64,000 bases of DNA from Sphingomonas sp. BT-65 (GCF_026107375.2 NZ_JAPCIA010000001.1:186001-250000); one strand, 5' to 3'. Shown: positions 8,747 to 17,065, counted from the stretch's first letter. The notes: generated from the letters alone by a model not told the origin. Made by a program: numbers and translations.

Positions 8747-9418
8747 ATGACACCAAGCCTTGGAACCATCGTCAAACGTCTGCGCCAAGAGCGCGGATGG
8801 AAATTGTCGGATATGAGCAATGCCGTCGGCATACCGCTGTCGACCTTGTCGAAGATCGAGAACGACAAGCTGACGCTGAGCTACGACAAGCTCCAGCAGT
8901 TCGCGCGCTCGCTCAACATCCCGCTGACGGCCTTGTTCGCCGAGCCAGCGCCGAAGCAGGGCGCGCCGGTCGTGACCGGGCGGCGCAGCCTGGCGACGCT
9001 CGACCGTGCGATCCGCATCACCACGACCAACTACGAGTACAGCTATTTCTCCGGAGAGCTTCGCAATCGCCGGATGATCCCGATTCATGCGCGCGTAACC
9101 TCCAGGACGCTTGAGGAATTCGGCGATCTCGTGCGCCACAGCGGCGAGGAATTCGCCTATGTGATCGAAGGCGCGGCAGTGCTCCACACCGAATTCTACG
9201 AGCCGGTGACCCTGCACAAGGGCGAAGGCGTCTATATCGACAGCACCATGGGCCACGCCTATCTGGTGGCGCCCGGCTATGATGAGGCGACCATGCTGGT
9301 CGTGTGCGCATCGGGCGACGAGCATCTGCAGGACGAGCTGATCGCGGAAGCTGCCGCGCGGAAGGGTGAGGTCCCTTCGGCGGACGCCGGTGCGCCGCGC
9401 TGGTCGCGGCCGAGCTGA
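8747..9418 (+). CDS. XRE-family regulator with C-terminal cupin domain
   Basis: A 223-residue transcriptional regulator. Residues about 8-65 are a helix-turn-helix of the XRE type (LRQERGWKLSDMSNAVG, then STLSKIEND). Residues ~120-190 form a cupin effector domain (EEFAYVIEGAAVLHTE and the GEGVYIDSTMGHAYL region, with the conserved His). Such proteins often control transport and catabolism of small amines or amino acids. It is transcribed away from the TonB-dependent receptor and sits just upstream of the D-amino-acid genes, so it is the obvious local regulator. The inverted repeats at 8614-8629 and 9425-9441 flank it. Whether it activates or represses cannot be told from sequence. Confidence 0.9.
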   Translation: MTPSLGTIVKRLRQERGWKLSDMSNAVGIPLSTLSKIENDKLTLSYDKLQQFARSLNIPLTALFAEPAPKQGAPVVTGRRSLATLDRAIRITTTNYEYSYFSGELRNRRMIPIHARVTSRTLEEFGDLVRHSGEEFAYVIEGAAVLHTEFYEPVTLHKGEGVYIDSTMGHAYLVAPGYDEATMLVVCASGDEHLQDELIAEAAARKGEVPSADAGAPRWSRPS

Positions 9419-9424
9419 GCCGAG

Positions 9425-9441
9425 CTACTTTCGCAAAGTAG
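9425..9441. promoter_or_regulatory. Perfect 7-bp inverted repeat upstream of the D-amino-acid gene set
   Basis: CTACTTT-CGC-AAAGTAG, beginning 6 bp after the stop of the XRE-cupin gene and 87 bp before the next start. A related half-site (TACTTTCC) follows immediately. This could be an operator for the local regulator. With no T-run it is a poor intrinsic terminator. Confidence 0.4.
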
Positions 9442-9527
9442 AATACTTTCCAAAATGAAAATCAGCGGCTAGCAATGCTCCCGTGGCGATTCGGACTTCA
9501 CGCGAATCGCGAACAGGGGAGTGGCGC

Positions 9528-11180
9528 ATGAAGCTGCACATTTTCGCCGCGGCCGCCGCGGCAGCCGTCGCGGTCGCACCGGTGCAGGGGCAGGAACCGG
9601 CACCCGAATATGACATCGTGATCCGCGGCGGGCGCGTCCTCGACGGCGCCGGCAACCCCTGGGTCTCCGCCGACGTGGCGATCAAGGACGGGCGCATCGC
9701 GCGGATCGGCAAGGTCGCCGGCAAAGGCAGGCAGGAGGTCGACGCGCGCGGCCGCTACGTCTCGCCAGGCTGGATCGACATGATGGACCAGTCGGGCCGC
9801 GTGCTGCGCACCAACGGCATCGCCGAGAACAAGCTGCGCACCGGCGTCACCACGCTGATCGCGGGCGAAGGCGGCACCCCCGTTTCCGCCGATCAGGTCG
9901 CGGCCTATTTCAAGGAGTTGGAGACCAAGGGGATTGCCGTCAATTTCGGCACCTATTATTCGCCTACGCAGGCGCGGCGCGAGGTGATGGGCGATGCCGC
10001 GGGCACCCCGACGCCCGAGCAGATGACCCAGATCAAGGCCAAGGTGCGCACCGCGATGAACGCGGGAACGCTGGGTCTCGCCACTGCGCTCATCTATCCG
10101 CCGGGCAGCTTCCAGACTACCGACGAGCTGGTCGAGATCGTCAGGACCGCGGCACCGTGCAACGCGATCTACGCGACGCATATGCGCGACGAGAGCGAAG
10201 GCCTGCTCGACGGCGTCAAGGAAGCGATCGCGATCGGCGAGCGCGCCGGGGTGAAGGTGGAGATCTTCCACCTGAAAGCCGCCTGGGCGCCCAAGTTCGG
10301 CCAGTTGATGCCGCAGGCGGTGAAGCTGATCGCCGACGCGCGTGCCCGCGGCGTCGACGTCGCGGCGGACATGTATCTCTATCCCTTCGCCGGCACAGGA
10401 CTCGAGATCATCGCGCCCAACTGGGTGTATGAGAAGGGCTTCGCCGAGGCGGTGAAGCTGCTCAATGACCCGGCGCAGCGCGTGAAGATGAAGCGCGACA
10501 TCGCCGCCGGACCGCAGCCGGGCTGGACCAACATGGTCGTCTCGGCCGGCGGCTGGGACAAGATCGTGCTGGGCAACGCGCACAATCCGCGCTGGGACAA
10601 ATACCGATTCAAGTCGCTCGCGGAGATCGCCAAGGCCGAGGACAACGCCGACCCGGCGGATATCGCATGGGACATCATGCTCGCCGCGCTGCCCAAGCGT
10701 GCGGTCGCGCTCTACTTCATGATGGACGAGCGCGACATCGAGACCGCGCTCAAGCAGCCCTGGGTCTCGATCGGCAGCGATGCCGGGGCGGCCGAAGTGT
10801 TCGGCCAGATCGACGGCCTCGGCCTGCCCCACCCGCGCGCCTATGGCAACGCCGCGCGCGCCATCGCCGAATATGTGAAGCGCCGCCCGGTGCTGACGCT
10901 CGAGGACGCGGTGCGCAAGATGACCTCATGGCCCGCGCACCGCATGGGCCTCACCGACCGCGGCGTGCTGCGCGAGGGGCTGCGGGCGGACGTCACGATC
11001 TTCGACTATGACAAGCTCGATGACCGTGCGGCGTTCGATCAGCCCACCGTCTCCCCGGTCGGGATCGACGATGTGATCGTCAACGGCCAGCTGGTGCTGG
11101 CGGGCGGCAAGGTGACCGGCGCCAAGCCGGGTTCGGTTCTGAAGGGTGCCTGCGCGGCGCCGGGAGCGGGGCTCAAGTGA
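9528..11180 (+). CDS. N-acyl-D-amino-acid deacylase-like amidohydrolase, secreted
   Basis: A 550-residue member of the D-aminoacylase branch of the amidohydrolase superfamily. A signal peptide (residues 1 to about 20, ending VQGQ) predicts the periplasm. The entry strand (YDIVIRGGRVLDGAGNP), THMRDES, IFHLKAA, GSDAG and the C-terminal RADVTIFD strand are all family features. The first metal motif differs: instead of PGxxDxHxH the protein reads PGWIDMMDQ, so the HxH pair is missing. It would hydrolyse N-acyl-D-amino acids or D-residue dipeptides. ATG at 9528 chosen for the GGGGAG site and the signal peptide. Its TGA overlaps the GTG of the next gene. A second, divergent paralogue follows at 13218. 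Confidence 0.88.
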   Translation: MKLHIFAAAAAAAVAVAPVQGQEPAPEYDIVIRGGRVLDGAGNPWVSADVAIKDGRIARIGKVAGKGRQEVDARGRYVSPGWIDMMDQSGRVLRTNGIAENKLRTGVTTLIAGEGGTPVSADQVAAYFKELETKGIAVNFGTYYSPTQARREVMGDAAGTPTPEQMTQIKAKVRTAMNAGTLGLATALIYPPGSFQTTDELVEIVRTAAPCNAIYATHMRDESEGLLDGVKEAIAIGERAGVKVEIFHLKAAWAPKFGQLMPQAVKLIADARARGVDVAADMYLYPFAGTGLEIIAPNWVYEKGFAEAVKLLNDPAQRVKMKRDIAAGPQPGWTNMVVSAGGWDKIVLGNAHNPRWDKYRFKSLAEIAKAEDNADPADIAWDIMLAALPKRAVALYFMMDERDIETALKQPWVSIGSDAGAAEVFGQIDGLGLPHPRAYGNAARAIAEYVKRRPVLTLEDAVRKMTSWPAHRMGLTDRGVLREGLRADVTIFDYDKLDDRAAFDQPTVSPVGIDDVIVNGQLVLAGGKVTGAKPGSVLKGACAAPGAGLK

Positions 11181-12187
11181 CCAGGTTGAAACTGACGACG
11201 AGACTGGAGGAATGGGCGACGCACAGCCCGTTCCGCATCACCGGCAAGGTGTGGACGAGCGTGCCGCTGCTGATCGTCGAGCTTTCCGACGGCGAGCACA
11301 CCGGGCGCGGCGAGGGTGCGGGCGTCTATTATCGCGACGACACCCCAGCAAAGATGATCCATGAGGTCGAGGCGGTGCGCGACGCGATCGAGGCGGGGAT
11401 CACCCGCGCCGAGTTGGCGCAGCTGCTGCCGCCGGGCGGCGCGCGCAACGCGGTCGATTGCGCGCTGTGGGAGCTTGAAGCGCGGCAGCAGGACACGACG
11501 GTGATGGCGCTGGCAGGGATCCGCGATCCGCGCCCGCTGGTGACCGTGTGCACCGTCGGCGCCGACACGCCCGAGGCGATGGCGCAGCAAGCGCTCGCCT
11601 ATGGGCCGGTGCCCGCGCTCAAGCTCAAGCTGACCGAAGACCTGTCCAATGCCGACCGGGTGCGCGCGGTGCGCGAAGCCTGTCCCAAAGCATGGATCGG
11701 GGTGGACGCCAACCAGGGCCTCAACCGGGCGACGACCGAGGCGCTGCTTCCCGCGCTGATGGCGGCGGATGTGGCGCTGCTCGAACAGCCGGTGCCGGTG
11801 GGGCTGGACGCGACGCTCGACGGCCTCAAGTCGCGCATCCCGCTCGCCGCCGATGAAAGCGCGCAGAGCCTCGCCGACCTGCCGTCGCTGATCGGCCGCT
11901 ATCAGATGGTCAACATCAAGCTCGACAAGTGCGGCGGGCTGACCGAGGCGTTGGAGATCGCGAAGCAGGCGTCAGTTCTCGGCCTCAAGGTGATGGTCGG
12001 CAACATGCTCGGCACCTCGTGGTCGATGGCGCCGGCCTATGTCGTCGGGCAATATTGCGGCGTCGTCGATCTGGACGGCCCGCTTCTGCTTGGCCGCGAC
12101 CGCGACGTCGCCGCACAGTATCGCGACGGCCGCGTCGGGATTTCACCCCTGGTATGGGGAGGCAGGGATGAAGCTGCCTTCGCTTGA
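11177..12187 (+). CDS. dgcA: DgcA-like enolase-superfamily epimerase (N-acetyl-D-glutamate / dipeptide epimerase)
   Basis: A 336-residue enolase-superfamily enzyme of the muconate-cycloisomerase/dipeptide-epimerase group. The barrel carries the KLKL lysine motif, VDANQG, LLEQPV, ADES and NIKLDKCGG, which supply the acid/base lysines and the Mg ligands. Relatives are annotated as L-Ala-D/L-Glu epimerase. When paired with a DUF1611 protein, the family is known as DgcA, converting N-acetyl-D-glutamate to N-acetyl-L-glutamate. The immediate downstream gene is such a DUF1611 protein, with a 20-nt overlap, so I prefer DgcA. Cytoplasmic. The GTG start overlaps the TGA of the deacylase-like gene. Substrate assignment rests on context. 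Confidence 0.85.
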   Translation: MTRLKLTTRLEEWATHSPFRITGKVWTSVPLLIVELSDGEHTGRGEGAGVYYRDDTPAKMIHEVEAVRDAIEAGITRAELAQLLPPGGARNAVDCALWELEARQQDTTVMALAGIRDPRPLVTVCTVGADTPEAMAQQALAYGPVPALKLKLTEDLSNADRVRAVREACPKAWIGVDANQGLNRATTEALLPALMAADVALLEQPVPVGLDATLDGLKSRIPLAADESAQSLADLPSLIGRYQMVNIKLDKCGGLTEALEIAKQASVLGLKVMVGNMLGTSWSMAPAYVVGQYCGVVDLDGPLLLGRDRDVAAQYRDGRVGISPLVWGGRDEAAFA

Positions 12188-13190
12188 ACTGCCTGCCCCG
12201 TATCTGTTGTTCCTCGGCGACCTCCGCGAGCCGGGCTATGCCAAGACCGGGCTTGGCTTGGCCGAATGGGCGCGCGAGCGCTGCGTGGGCGAACTGGTCT
12301 TTGCCGGGACGGTGGTGAGCGCCGGCCTGCCGCGGATGACCGCTGCAGAAGCCGTCGCCGCTGGCGCGCGTTCGGTGGTGATCGGGGTCGCCAATCCCGG
12401 CGGGGCGATCGCCGAAAGCTGGATCGCCCCGCTGGTCGAGGCGATGGCTGCAGGGCTCGATCTGGTGAGCGGGATGCATGGCCGCCTCGCCGACCATCCC
12501 GCCATCGCCGCGGCGGCCGAGCGCCATGGCGTGAAGTTGCACGACGTGCGCGTCCCGCCCGCGGGCATTCCGGTCGGCACCGGCGATAAGCGCAGCGGCA
12601 AGCGGCTGCTGACCGTCGGCACCGATTGCGCGCTGGGCAAGAAATACACCGCGCTGGCGCTGGCGCGAGCATTCGCGAGTCGCGGCGTGCCGAGCGATTT
12701 CCGCGCGACCGGGCAGACCGGCATCTTGATCGCAGGCGGCGGCATCCCGATCGACGCGGTCGTCTCCGATTTCGTGTCGGGCGCGGCGGAGCTGCTCAGC
12801 CCGGACGCGGCGGCGGATCACTGGGATGTGATCGAGGGACAAGGGTCGCTGTTCCACCCGAGCTATGCCGCGGTCACGCTGGGCCTGGTGCATGGCAGCC
12901 AGCCCGACATGATCGTGCTGTGCCACATGCCTGGCCGCACTGCGATCCTGGGGCGGCCCAGCTATCCGCTTCCGGCGCTGGACGTCGCGATCGAGGCCTA
13001 TCTCGGCGCGGCGCGGCTGACCAACCCCGACGTGCGCTGCGCCGGGATCAGCCTCAACACCGCGGCGATGGACGCGGCGGCCGCAGCGGACGAGATCGCG
13101 CGCGTGGCGGACCGCTATGGCCTGCCCGCCGCCGACCCGATCCGCGGCGGCACGGCTTTCGAAGCGCTGGTGGAGGCATGCCTGCGCTGA
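12168..13190 (+). CDS. dgcN: DgcN-like DUF1611 protein (D-glutamate N-acetyltransferase)
   Basis: A 340-residue DUF1611 protein. It has an N-terminal alpha/beta domain (PYLLFLGDL, VIGVANPGG, SGMHGRL) and a P-loop-like GTDCALGKKYT at about residue 150, followed by ATGQTG and EGQGSLFHPSY. DgcN-type members acetylate D-glutamate so that DgcA can epimerise it, channelling D-Glu into ordinary glutamate metabolism. The ATG at 12168 is chosen because the conserved N-terminus begins there; the frame stays open further upstream inside dgcA. The 20-nt overlap with dgcA indicates tight co-translation. Cytoplasmic. The family is clear; activity on D-Glu in this organism is inferred from the pairing. Confidence 0.86.
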   Translation: MKLPSLELPAPYLLFLGDLREPGYAKTGLGLAEWARERCVGELVFAGTVVSAGLPRMTAAEAVAAGARSVVIGVANPGGAIAESWIAPLVEAMAAGLDLVSGMHGRLADHPAIAAAAERHGVKLHDVRVPPAGIPVGTGDKRSGKRLLTVGTDCALGKKYTALALARAFASRGVPSDFRATGQTGILIAGGGIPIDAVVSDFVSGAAELLSPDAAADHWDVIEGQGSLFHPSYAAVTLGLVHGSQPDMIVLCHMPGRTAILGRPSYPLPALDVAIEAYLGAARLTNPDVRCAGISLNTAAMDAAAAADEIARVADRYGLPAADPIRGGTAFEALVEACLR

Positions 13191-13217
13191 CACAATAAAC
13201 GCATAGGACAGGGAGTG

Positions 13218-14981
13218 ATGGTGATGGTGAAACACGTCGGACTAGCATTTGTCGTGTTGGCCGTGCTGAGCGGCGTCCCGGTCACCGCCACCTCCGCGCC
13301 GGCGCCGGCGGCAAGTGCACCCAGCCAGCCGGCGCCGGCCTATGATATCGTGCTGCGCGGCGGCACCATCTATGACGGCAGCGGCAAGCCCGGCGTGAAG
13401 GGCGACGTTGCGATCCGGGGCGAGCGTATCGTCTATGTCGGCCCCAGGGCGCCCGGCAAGGCGAAGACTGTGATCGACGCCACCGGCATGGCGATCGCGC
13501 CGGGCTTCATCAACATGCTGAGCTGGGGCATCGAATCGCTGATCGCCGACGGCCGGGGCTTGAGCGAGCTCAAGCAGGGCGTGACGCTGCAGGTGTTCGG
13601 CGAGGGCGAGAGCATGGGGCCGCTCACCCCGGCGATGAAGGCGGACATGGTCCGCCGCCAGAGCGACCTGCGCTACAGCGTCGAATGGACCAGCCTCGGC
13701 GAGTATCTCGACTGGCTGGCGAAACGCGGCGTGTCGCAGAACATCGCCTCTTACGTGGGCGCCGCGACGGTGCGCACCAACGTGCTCGGCGAGGGCGATG
13801 TCGATCCCGATGCGGCGCAGCTCGCGCGGATGCGTGCGCTGGTCGCCGCCGAGATGCGGCAGGGCGCGCTCGGGGTCGGCTCCTCGCTGATCTACGCCCC
13901 CGCCAGCTATGCCGAGACGCCCGAGCTGGTCGCGCTGGTCGAGGAGGCCGCGCGCTGCGACGGAGGCTATATCAGCCATATGCGCTCTGAAGGCGACCGG
14001 CTGCTTGAGGCGATCGACGAGCTGATCTCGATCGCCCGCGCGACCGGCGCGCGTGCCGAGATCTACCATTTCAAGCAGGCCGGCCGCGACAACTGGCACA
14101 AGATCGACGCGGCGATCGCCCGTGTCGAGGCGGCGCGTCGCGAGGGGCTGAAGATCACCGCCAACATGTATCCCTATGACATCGCGGGCACCGGGCTCGA
14201 CGCGGCGATGCCGACCTGGGTCCAGTCGGGCGGGCTCGAGGCGTGGATCGAGCAGCTGCGCAAACCCGAGATCCGCGCGCGCGTCATCGCCGAGATGAAG
14301 GCGCCGGGCGTCGGCTGGGAGAATATGTACCGCGCCGCGGGCGGCGCCGGCGGGATGATCGCGGTCGGCTTCAAGAACGAGAAACTGAAGCCGCTGTCGG
14401 GCAAGACGATCGCGCAGATCGCGGCGATGCGCGGCACCTCGCCCGAGGACACGATCATCGACCTGGTGATCGAGGACGGCAGCCGCGTCGGCACGCTCTA
14501 TCGCCTGATGGACGAGAAGAATGTCGCGCGCGCGACCTCGCTGCCGTGGATGAGCTTCGGGTCCGACGCCGGGGCGCAGGCGCCCGAGGGCGCGTTCCTC
14601 AAGTCGCGCCCGCACCCGCGCGCCTATGGCACCTTCGCCCGCGTGCTGGGCAAGTACAGCCGCGACGAAGGACGCCTCTCGCTCGCCGAAGCGGTGCGAC
14701 GGATGAGCGCGCTGCCCGCCGCCAACCTCGCGCTGCGCGAGCGCGGTTCGCTCAAGCCCGGCTACTATGCCGACGTGGTCGTGTTCGATCCCAAGACGAT
14801 CGCCGATCGCGCGACCGTCGAGAACCCCTGGGCACTCGCCACCGGGGTACGCGACGTCTTCGTCAACGGCACCGCGGCGCTGCGCGACGGCGAGCCGACG
14901 CAGGTGCGGCCCGGGCAGGTGGTGCGCGGGCAGGGCTGGACCGGCTGGCCCGGCGGCGGAGCGTGTAAGCCGGCGAAATAG
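13218..14981 (+). CDS. Second N-acyl-D-amino-acid deacylase-like amidohydrolase, secreted
   Basis: A 587-residue paralogue of the protein at 9528, with a signal peptide to about residue 30 and an Ala/Pro-rich mature start. Family features include YDIVLRGGTIYDGSGKPG, YISHMRSEG, EIYHFKQAG, FGSDAG, HPRAYGTF and the closing YYADVVVFD. As in the first copy the HxH metal pair is gone: PGFINMLSW stands where PGxxDxHxH is expected, and GEGES replaces the usual Cys-containing strand. This points to an altered metal site and perhaps a different substrate. Two ATG codons (13218, 13224) are possible starts; 13218 follows AGGGAG. It begins 27 nt after dgcN, so it probably belongs to the same transcript. 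Confidence 0.86.
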   Translation: MVMVKHVGLAFVVLAVLSGVPVTATSAPAPAASAPSQPAPAYDIVLRGGTIYDGSGKPGVKGDVAIRGERIVYVGPRAPGKAKTVIDATGMAIAPGFINMLSWGIESLIADGRGLSELKQGVTLQVFGEGESMGPLTPAMKADMVRRQSDLRYSVEWTSLGEYLDWLAKRGVSQNIASYVGAATVRTNVLGEGDVDPDAAQLARMRALVAAEMRQGALGVGSSLIYAPASYAETPELVALVEEAARCDGGYISHMRSEGDRLLEAIDELISIARATGARAEIYHFKQAGRDNWHKIDAAIARVEAARREGLKITANMYPYDIAGTGLDAAMPTWVQSGGLEAWIEQLRKPEIRARVIAEMKAPGVGWENMYRAAGGAGGMIAVGFKNEKLKPLSGKTIAQIAAMRGTSPEDTIIDLVIEDGSRVGTLYRLMDEKNVARATSLPWMSFGSDAGAQAPEGAFLKSRPHPRAYGTFARVLGKYSRDEGRLSLAEAVRRMSALPAANLALRERGSLKPGYYADVVVFDPKTIADRATVENPWALATGVRDVFVNGTAALRDGEPTQVRPGQVVRGQGWTGWPGGGACKPAK

Positions 14982-15612
14982 CCCCCGGACCGGAAGGTGC
15001 CGCCGGCCTGGACTTTACCGAGCAGGGTTCGCCGGTCGCGCCCACCTGTAGCAGCAATCGCGCGCTGGCGGACGGCTGGCCGCCGGATCGCCGCGGTCGC
15101 GACGGTCTTGTCCACAACCTCGTCGAAACGGCAGTCAGCACCTCGCGGTCGCGGATTGTGCGGGAGCGTTCCCCGAAAGCCGTCAGTCCGCAAGCGACAC
15201 GTTCCCGTCGTTCAGCCGATCTGTCATAGTCGAGCACCGCGCACGGTCTATGGGCACTCGTTCATGAACGGTGGGAATGTCACGACGGTGCCCTTGACGC
15301 CGGTCATCATCTCGAAATTCGGATTGCGGCTTCGTCGTTGTCGATGCCGCCGGCGCATTCGAAGCGGCCGCGCAGATTGCCGACGCGGAAGTTGGCGAGG
15401 TTGAAGCCCTTGGCGGTGCCGCCGATACCATAGGCCATGTGCCCATGGCGGAAGACGACCGTTTCATCACGCTGTCCCAGCAGGGTCGTCATGCCGCCAC
15501 CGCCCGCGCGGAGGCGGGAAGAGCCACCCCGAACCGCGCTCGTAGGAAACTTTTCCGGATCGTGGGGAACTCGCCCCGCGCCGACTCGCCAGGTATGGCG
15601 TAAATCTGCGAC
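14982..15612. other. 630-bp region with no convincing intact gene
   Basis: The interval between the second deacylase-like gene and tRNA-Glu has short overlapping open frames on both strands but no supported start, ribosome-binding site or recognisable domain. The one stretch that reads like protein is at 15248-15492 on the minus strand and appears frameshifted. A GC-rich hairpin (about 15501-15520) lies near the tRNA end. I read the region as decayed coding DNA. Confidence 0.5.
15248..15492 (-). pseudogene. Possible frameshifted remnant of an unrecognised gene
   Basis: From 15492 leftward one frame gives a protein-like stretch (VVFRHGHMAYGIGGTAKG, then NLANFRVGNLRGRFECAGG) that stops at 15307. 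Just before the stop the adjacent frame continues with a plausible ending (NPNFEMMTGVKGTVV, then FPPFMNECP) and stops at 15248. The simplest reading is a decayed gene with one frameshift. I do not recognise the family. It could also be chance in GC-rich DNA. Confidence 0.3.
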
Positions 15613-15688
15613 TGGTGACCCCTACGGGACTCGAACCCGTGTTTTCGCCGTGAGAGGGCGACGTCCTAGACCGCTAGACGAAGGGGCC
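15613..15688 (-). tRNA. tRNA-Glu (anticodon CTC)
   Basis: A full cloverleaf can be read on the minus strand. The acceptor GGCCCCT pairs with AGGGGTC (one G-T pair). The D arm contains TCTAGCGG. The anticodon stem TCGCC/GGCGA encloses a loop with CTC. The T arm is ACGGG/CCCGT around TTCGAGT, and discriminator A with an encoded CCA ends the gene. The 76-nt length is normal. It reads GAG codons. Confidence 0.96.
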
Positions 15689-15801
15689 GTGCGAGCGGGA
15701 AGCGGCGCCTCTACAGGCGGGGGGGCGGGGCGTCAAGCGCTGCGGAAACAACGCACCGCGGCGCTGGCAATCCGCGCCGTCCGCGCCTATCTGGGCGGCC
15801 G

Positions 15802-16338
15802 ATGGCGCGTTCGACCCGATCGATGGACTGGGGCTTCCCCCGTTGGCGGCCCTACGGGTCCGAGCGCGAGACCGTGCGCGTCCGGCTGTGCGATCGTGAG
15901 GGCTGCGAGGAGCCGGGCGACCGTCCCGCGCCCAAATCGCCCAACAGTCCCGAACGCTGGTATTTCTGCGAAGCGCATGCCGCCGAATACAACCGCAACT
16001 GGAATTATTTCGAGGGGCTGACCGCCGAGGAGGCGGCCAAGCGCGAGGCGGAGGATCGCCGTACCGCCTCCGGTTATACCGAGAGCCGCCATAATGCCTG
16101 GGCAGGCCCCGGCGACGGCAGCCGTTCGCGCGACGAGATGCGCGCGCTCGAGGCGCTCGAGCTTGATCCCGACGCGGCGTTCGAGGCGGTGCGCGCGGCG
16201 TGGCGGCGGCTCGCCAAGGAAAACCATCCCGATCTCCGCCCCAACGACGCAGAGGCGGCGAAGCGCTTCCAGGCGGTCCAGACCGCCTATGAGGTGCTGC
16301 GCGCCGCCGAAGAAAGGCGGCAGTGGCGGCCGGAGTGA
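15802..16338 (+). CDS. J-domain (DnaJ-like) protein
   Basis: A 178-residue cytoplasmic protein. The first ~75 residues contain paired cysteines (LCDREGCEEPGD, then WYFCEAHAAEYN) typical of a sphingomonad/caulobacter group of small J proteins. The C-terminal ~55 residues form a J domain with the diagnostic HPD tripeptide (KENHPDLRP) and a helix ending EVLRAAEERR. It should stimulate DnaK ATPase. ATG 15802 is used; an in-frame ATG at 15823 is an alternative, and neither has a strong ribosome-binding site. Its TGA overlaps the GTG of the next gene, so the two are probably co-translated. Confidence 0.88.
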   Translation: MARSTRSMDWGFPRWRPYGSERETVRVRLCDREGCEEPGDRPAPKSPNSPERWYFCEAHAAEYNRNWNYFEGLTAEEAAKREAEDRRTASGYTESRHNAWAGPGDGSRSRDEMRALEALELDPDAAFEAVRAAWRRLAKENHPDLRPNDAEAAKRFQAVQTAYEVLRAAEERRQWRPE

Positions 16339-16649
16339 AGACGCAGGTCCGCTCCAACTGGTCGAGCACCGTGCTGGTCTGCGCCAAATGCTCGAAACGG
16401 CTCGGCGGCGGCTTTGGGCCGAAAGGCAAGCAGCCACTCGGCAAGGCGCTGCGCAAGCATCTAGGGCTCAAGAAGGGCCGCAAGTCCGCGGCGGGCGTGG
16501 TCGACGTCAAATGCCTCGGCGTGTGCCCGCGCGGCGCGGTGACGGTGGTCGACGCTGCGACCAGCCGCGAATGGCTGCTGGTGCCGGCCGGCGCAGATCT
16601 CGACGCGGTGGCGCGGGCGCTCGACCTGCTGCCCGGCGCGGAGGCCTAG
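16335..16649 (+). CDS. Thioredoxin-like [2Fe-2S] ferredoxin-domain protein
   Basis: A small (104 residues) cytoplasmic protein of the (2Fe-2S) ferredoxin-like family with a thioredoxin fold. The four expected cluster cysteines are visible as VCAKCSKRLGG near the N-terminus and VKCLGVCPRGAV further on. A Gly/Lys-rich segment (GKALRKHLGLKKGRK) lies between them. The GTG at 16335 overlaps the TGA of the J-domain gene, which decides the start over an upstream GTG at 16323. The partner is unknown. The gene ends in a tail-to-tail overlap with the next, convergent gene. Confidence 0.8.
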   Translation: MKTQVRSNWSSTVLVCAKCSKRLGGGFGPKGKQPLGKALRKHLGLKKGRKSAAGVVDVKCLGVCPRGAVTVVDAATSREWLLVPAGADLDAVARALDLLPGAEA

Positions 16650-17065
16650 CGCGCGCGGCGGATCCGCGTGGCGAGGTCGGTCGCGGCGTCCTGGCTGAAA
16701 TTGCCGGCGATGCGGATCACATTGCCTTCGATCGGCTCGACCAGGCTCGGCCGCGAGACCGCCACGCGATCGAAGCTGATCTCGACGAGCTGGGCGACCC
16801 GGCACCGCTGGATCGCGGCGAATTTCTCGCGCCCGGACTTGGTGAGCATCAGATCGACCGCCCAGCCCGGATCGATGGACTCGCGGTCGGGCGCGGCTCG
16901 GACGATATCCTCGCCGTTGAAGCGCACGCCGCCGATCCACAGACCGGTGCCCGATTTTTCGAGCGGGCGGCTGGTGGTCATTTCCGCGGTGTCGTCGATC
17001 CGGGGCGGCGGCGTGCACACCGATGCAGGCGCCGCCACGAACATTGCCGCAAGCAAAAGAGACAT
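16646..17065 (-). CDS. Secreted protein with a SecDF P1-head-like domain
   Basis: A 139-residue exported protein with a short signal peptide (MSLLLAAMFVAAPASVC). The mature part has the alpha/beta pattern of the SecDF P1 head subdomain (GWAVDLMLTKSGREKFAAI, then LVEISFDRVAVSRPSLVEPI, then GNVIRIAGNFSQ), which occurs as a stand-alone domain in alphaproteobacteria. It probably sits in the periplasm or is anchored as a lipoprotein if Cys17 is lipidated. The function of stand-alone copies is unknown. Its stop codon overlaps that of the convergent ferredoxin-like gene. Confidence 0.65.
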   Translation of the reverse strand: MSLLLAAMFVAAPASVCTPPPRIDDTAEMTTSRPLEKSGTGLWIGGVRFNGEDIVRAAPDRESIDPGWAVDLMLTKSGREKFAAIQRCRVAQLVEISFDRVAVSRPSLVEPIEGNVIRIAGNFSQDAATDLATRIRRAR

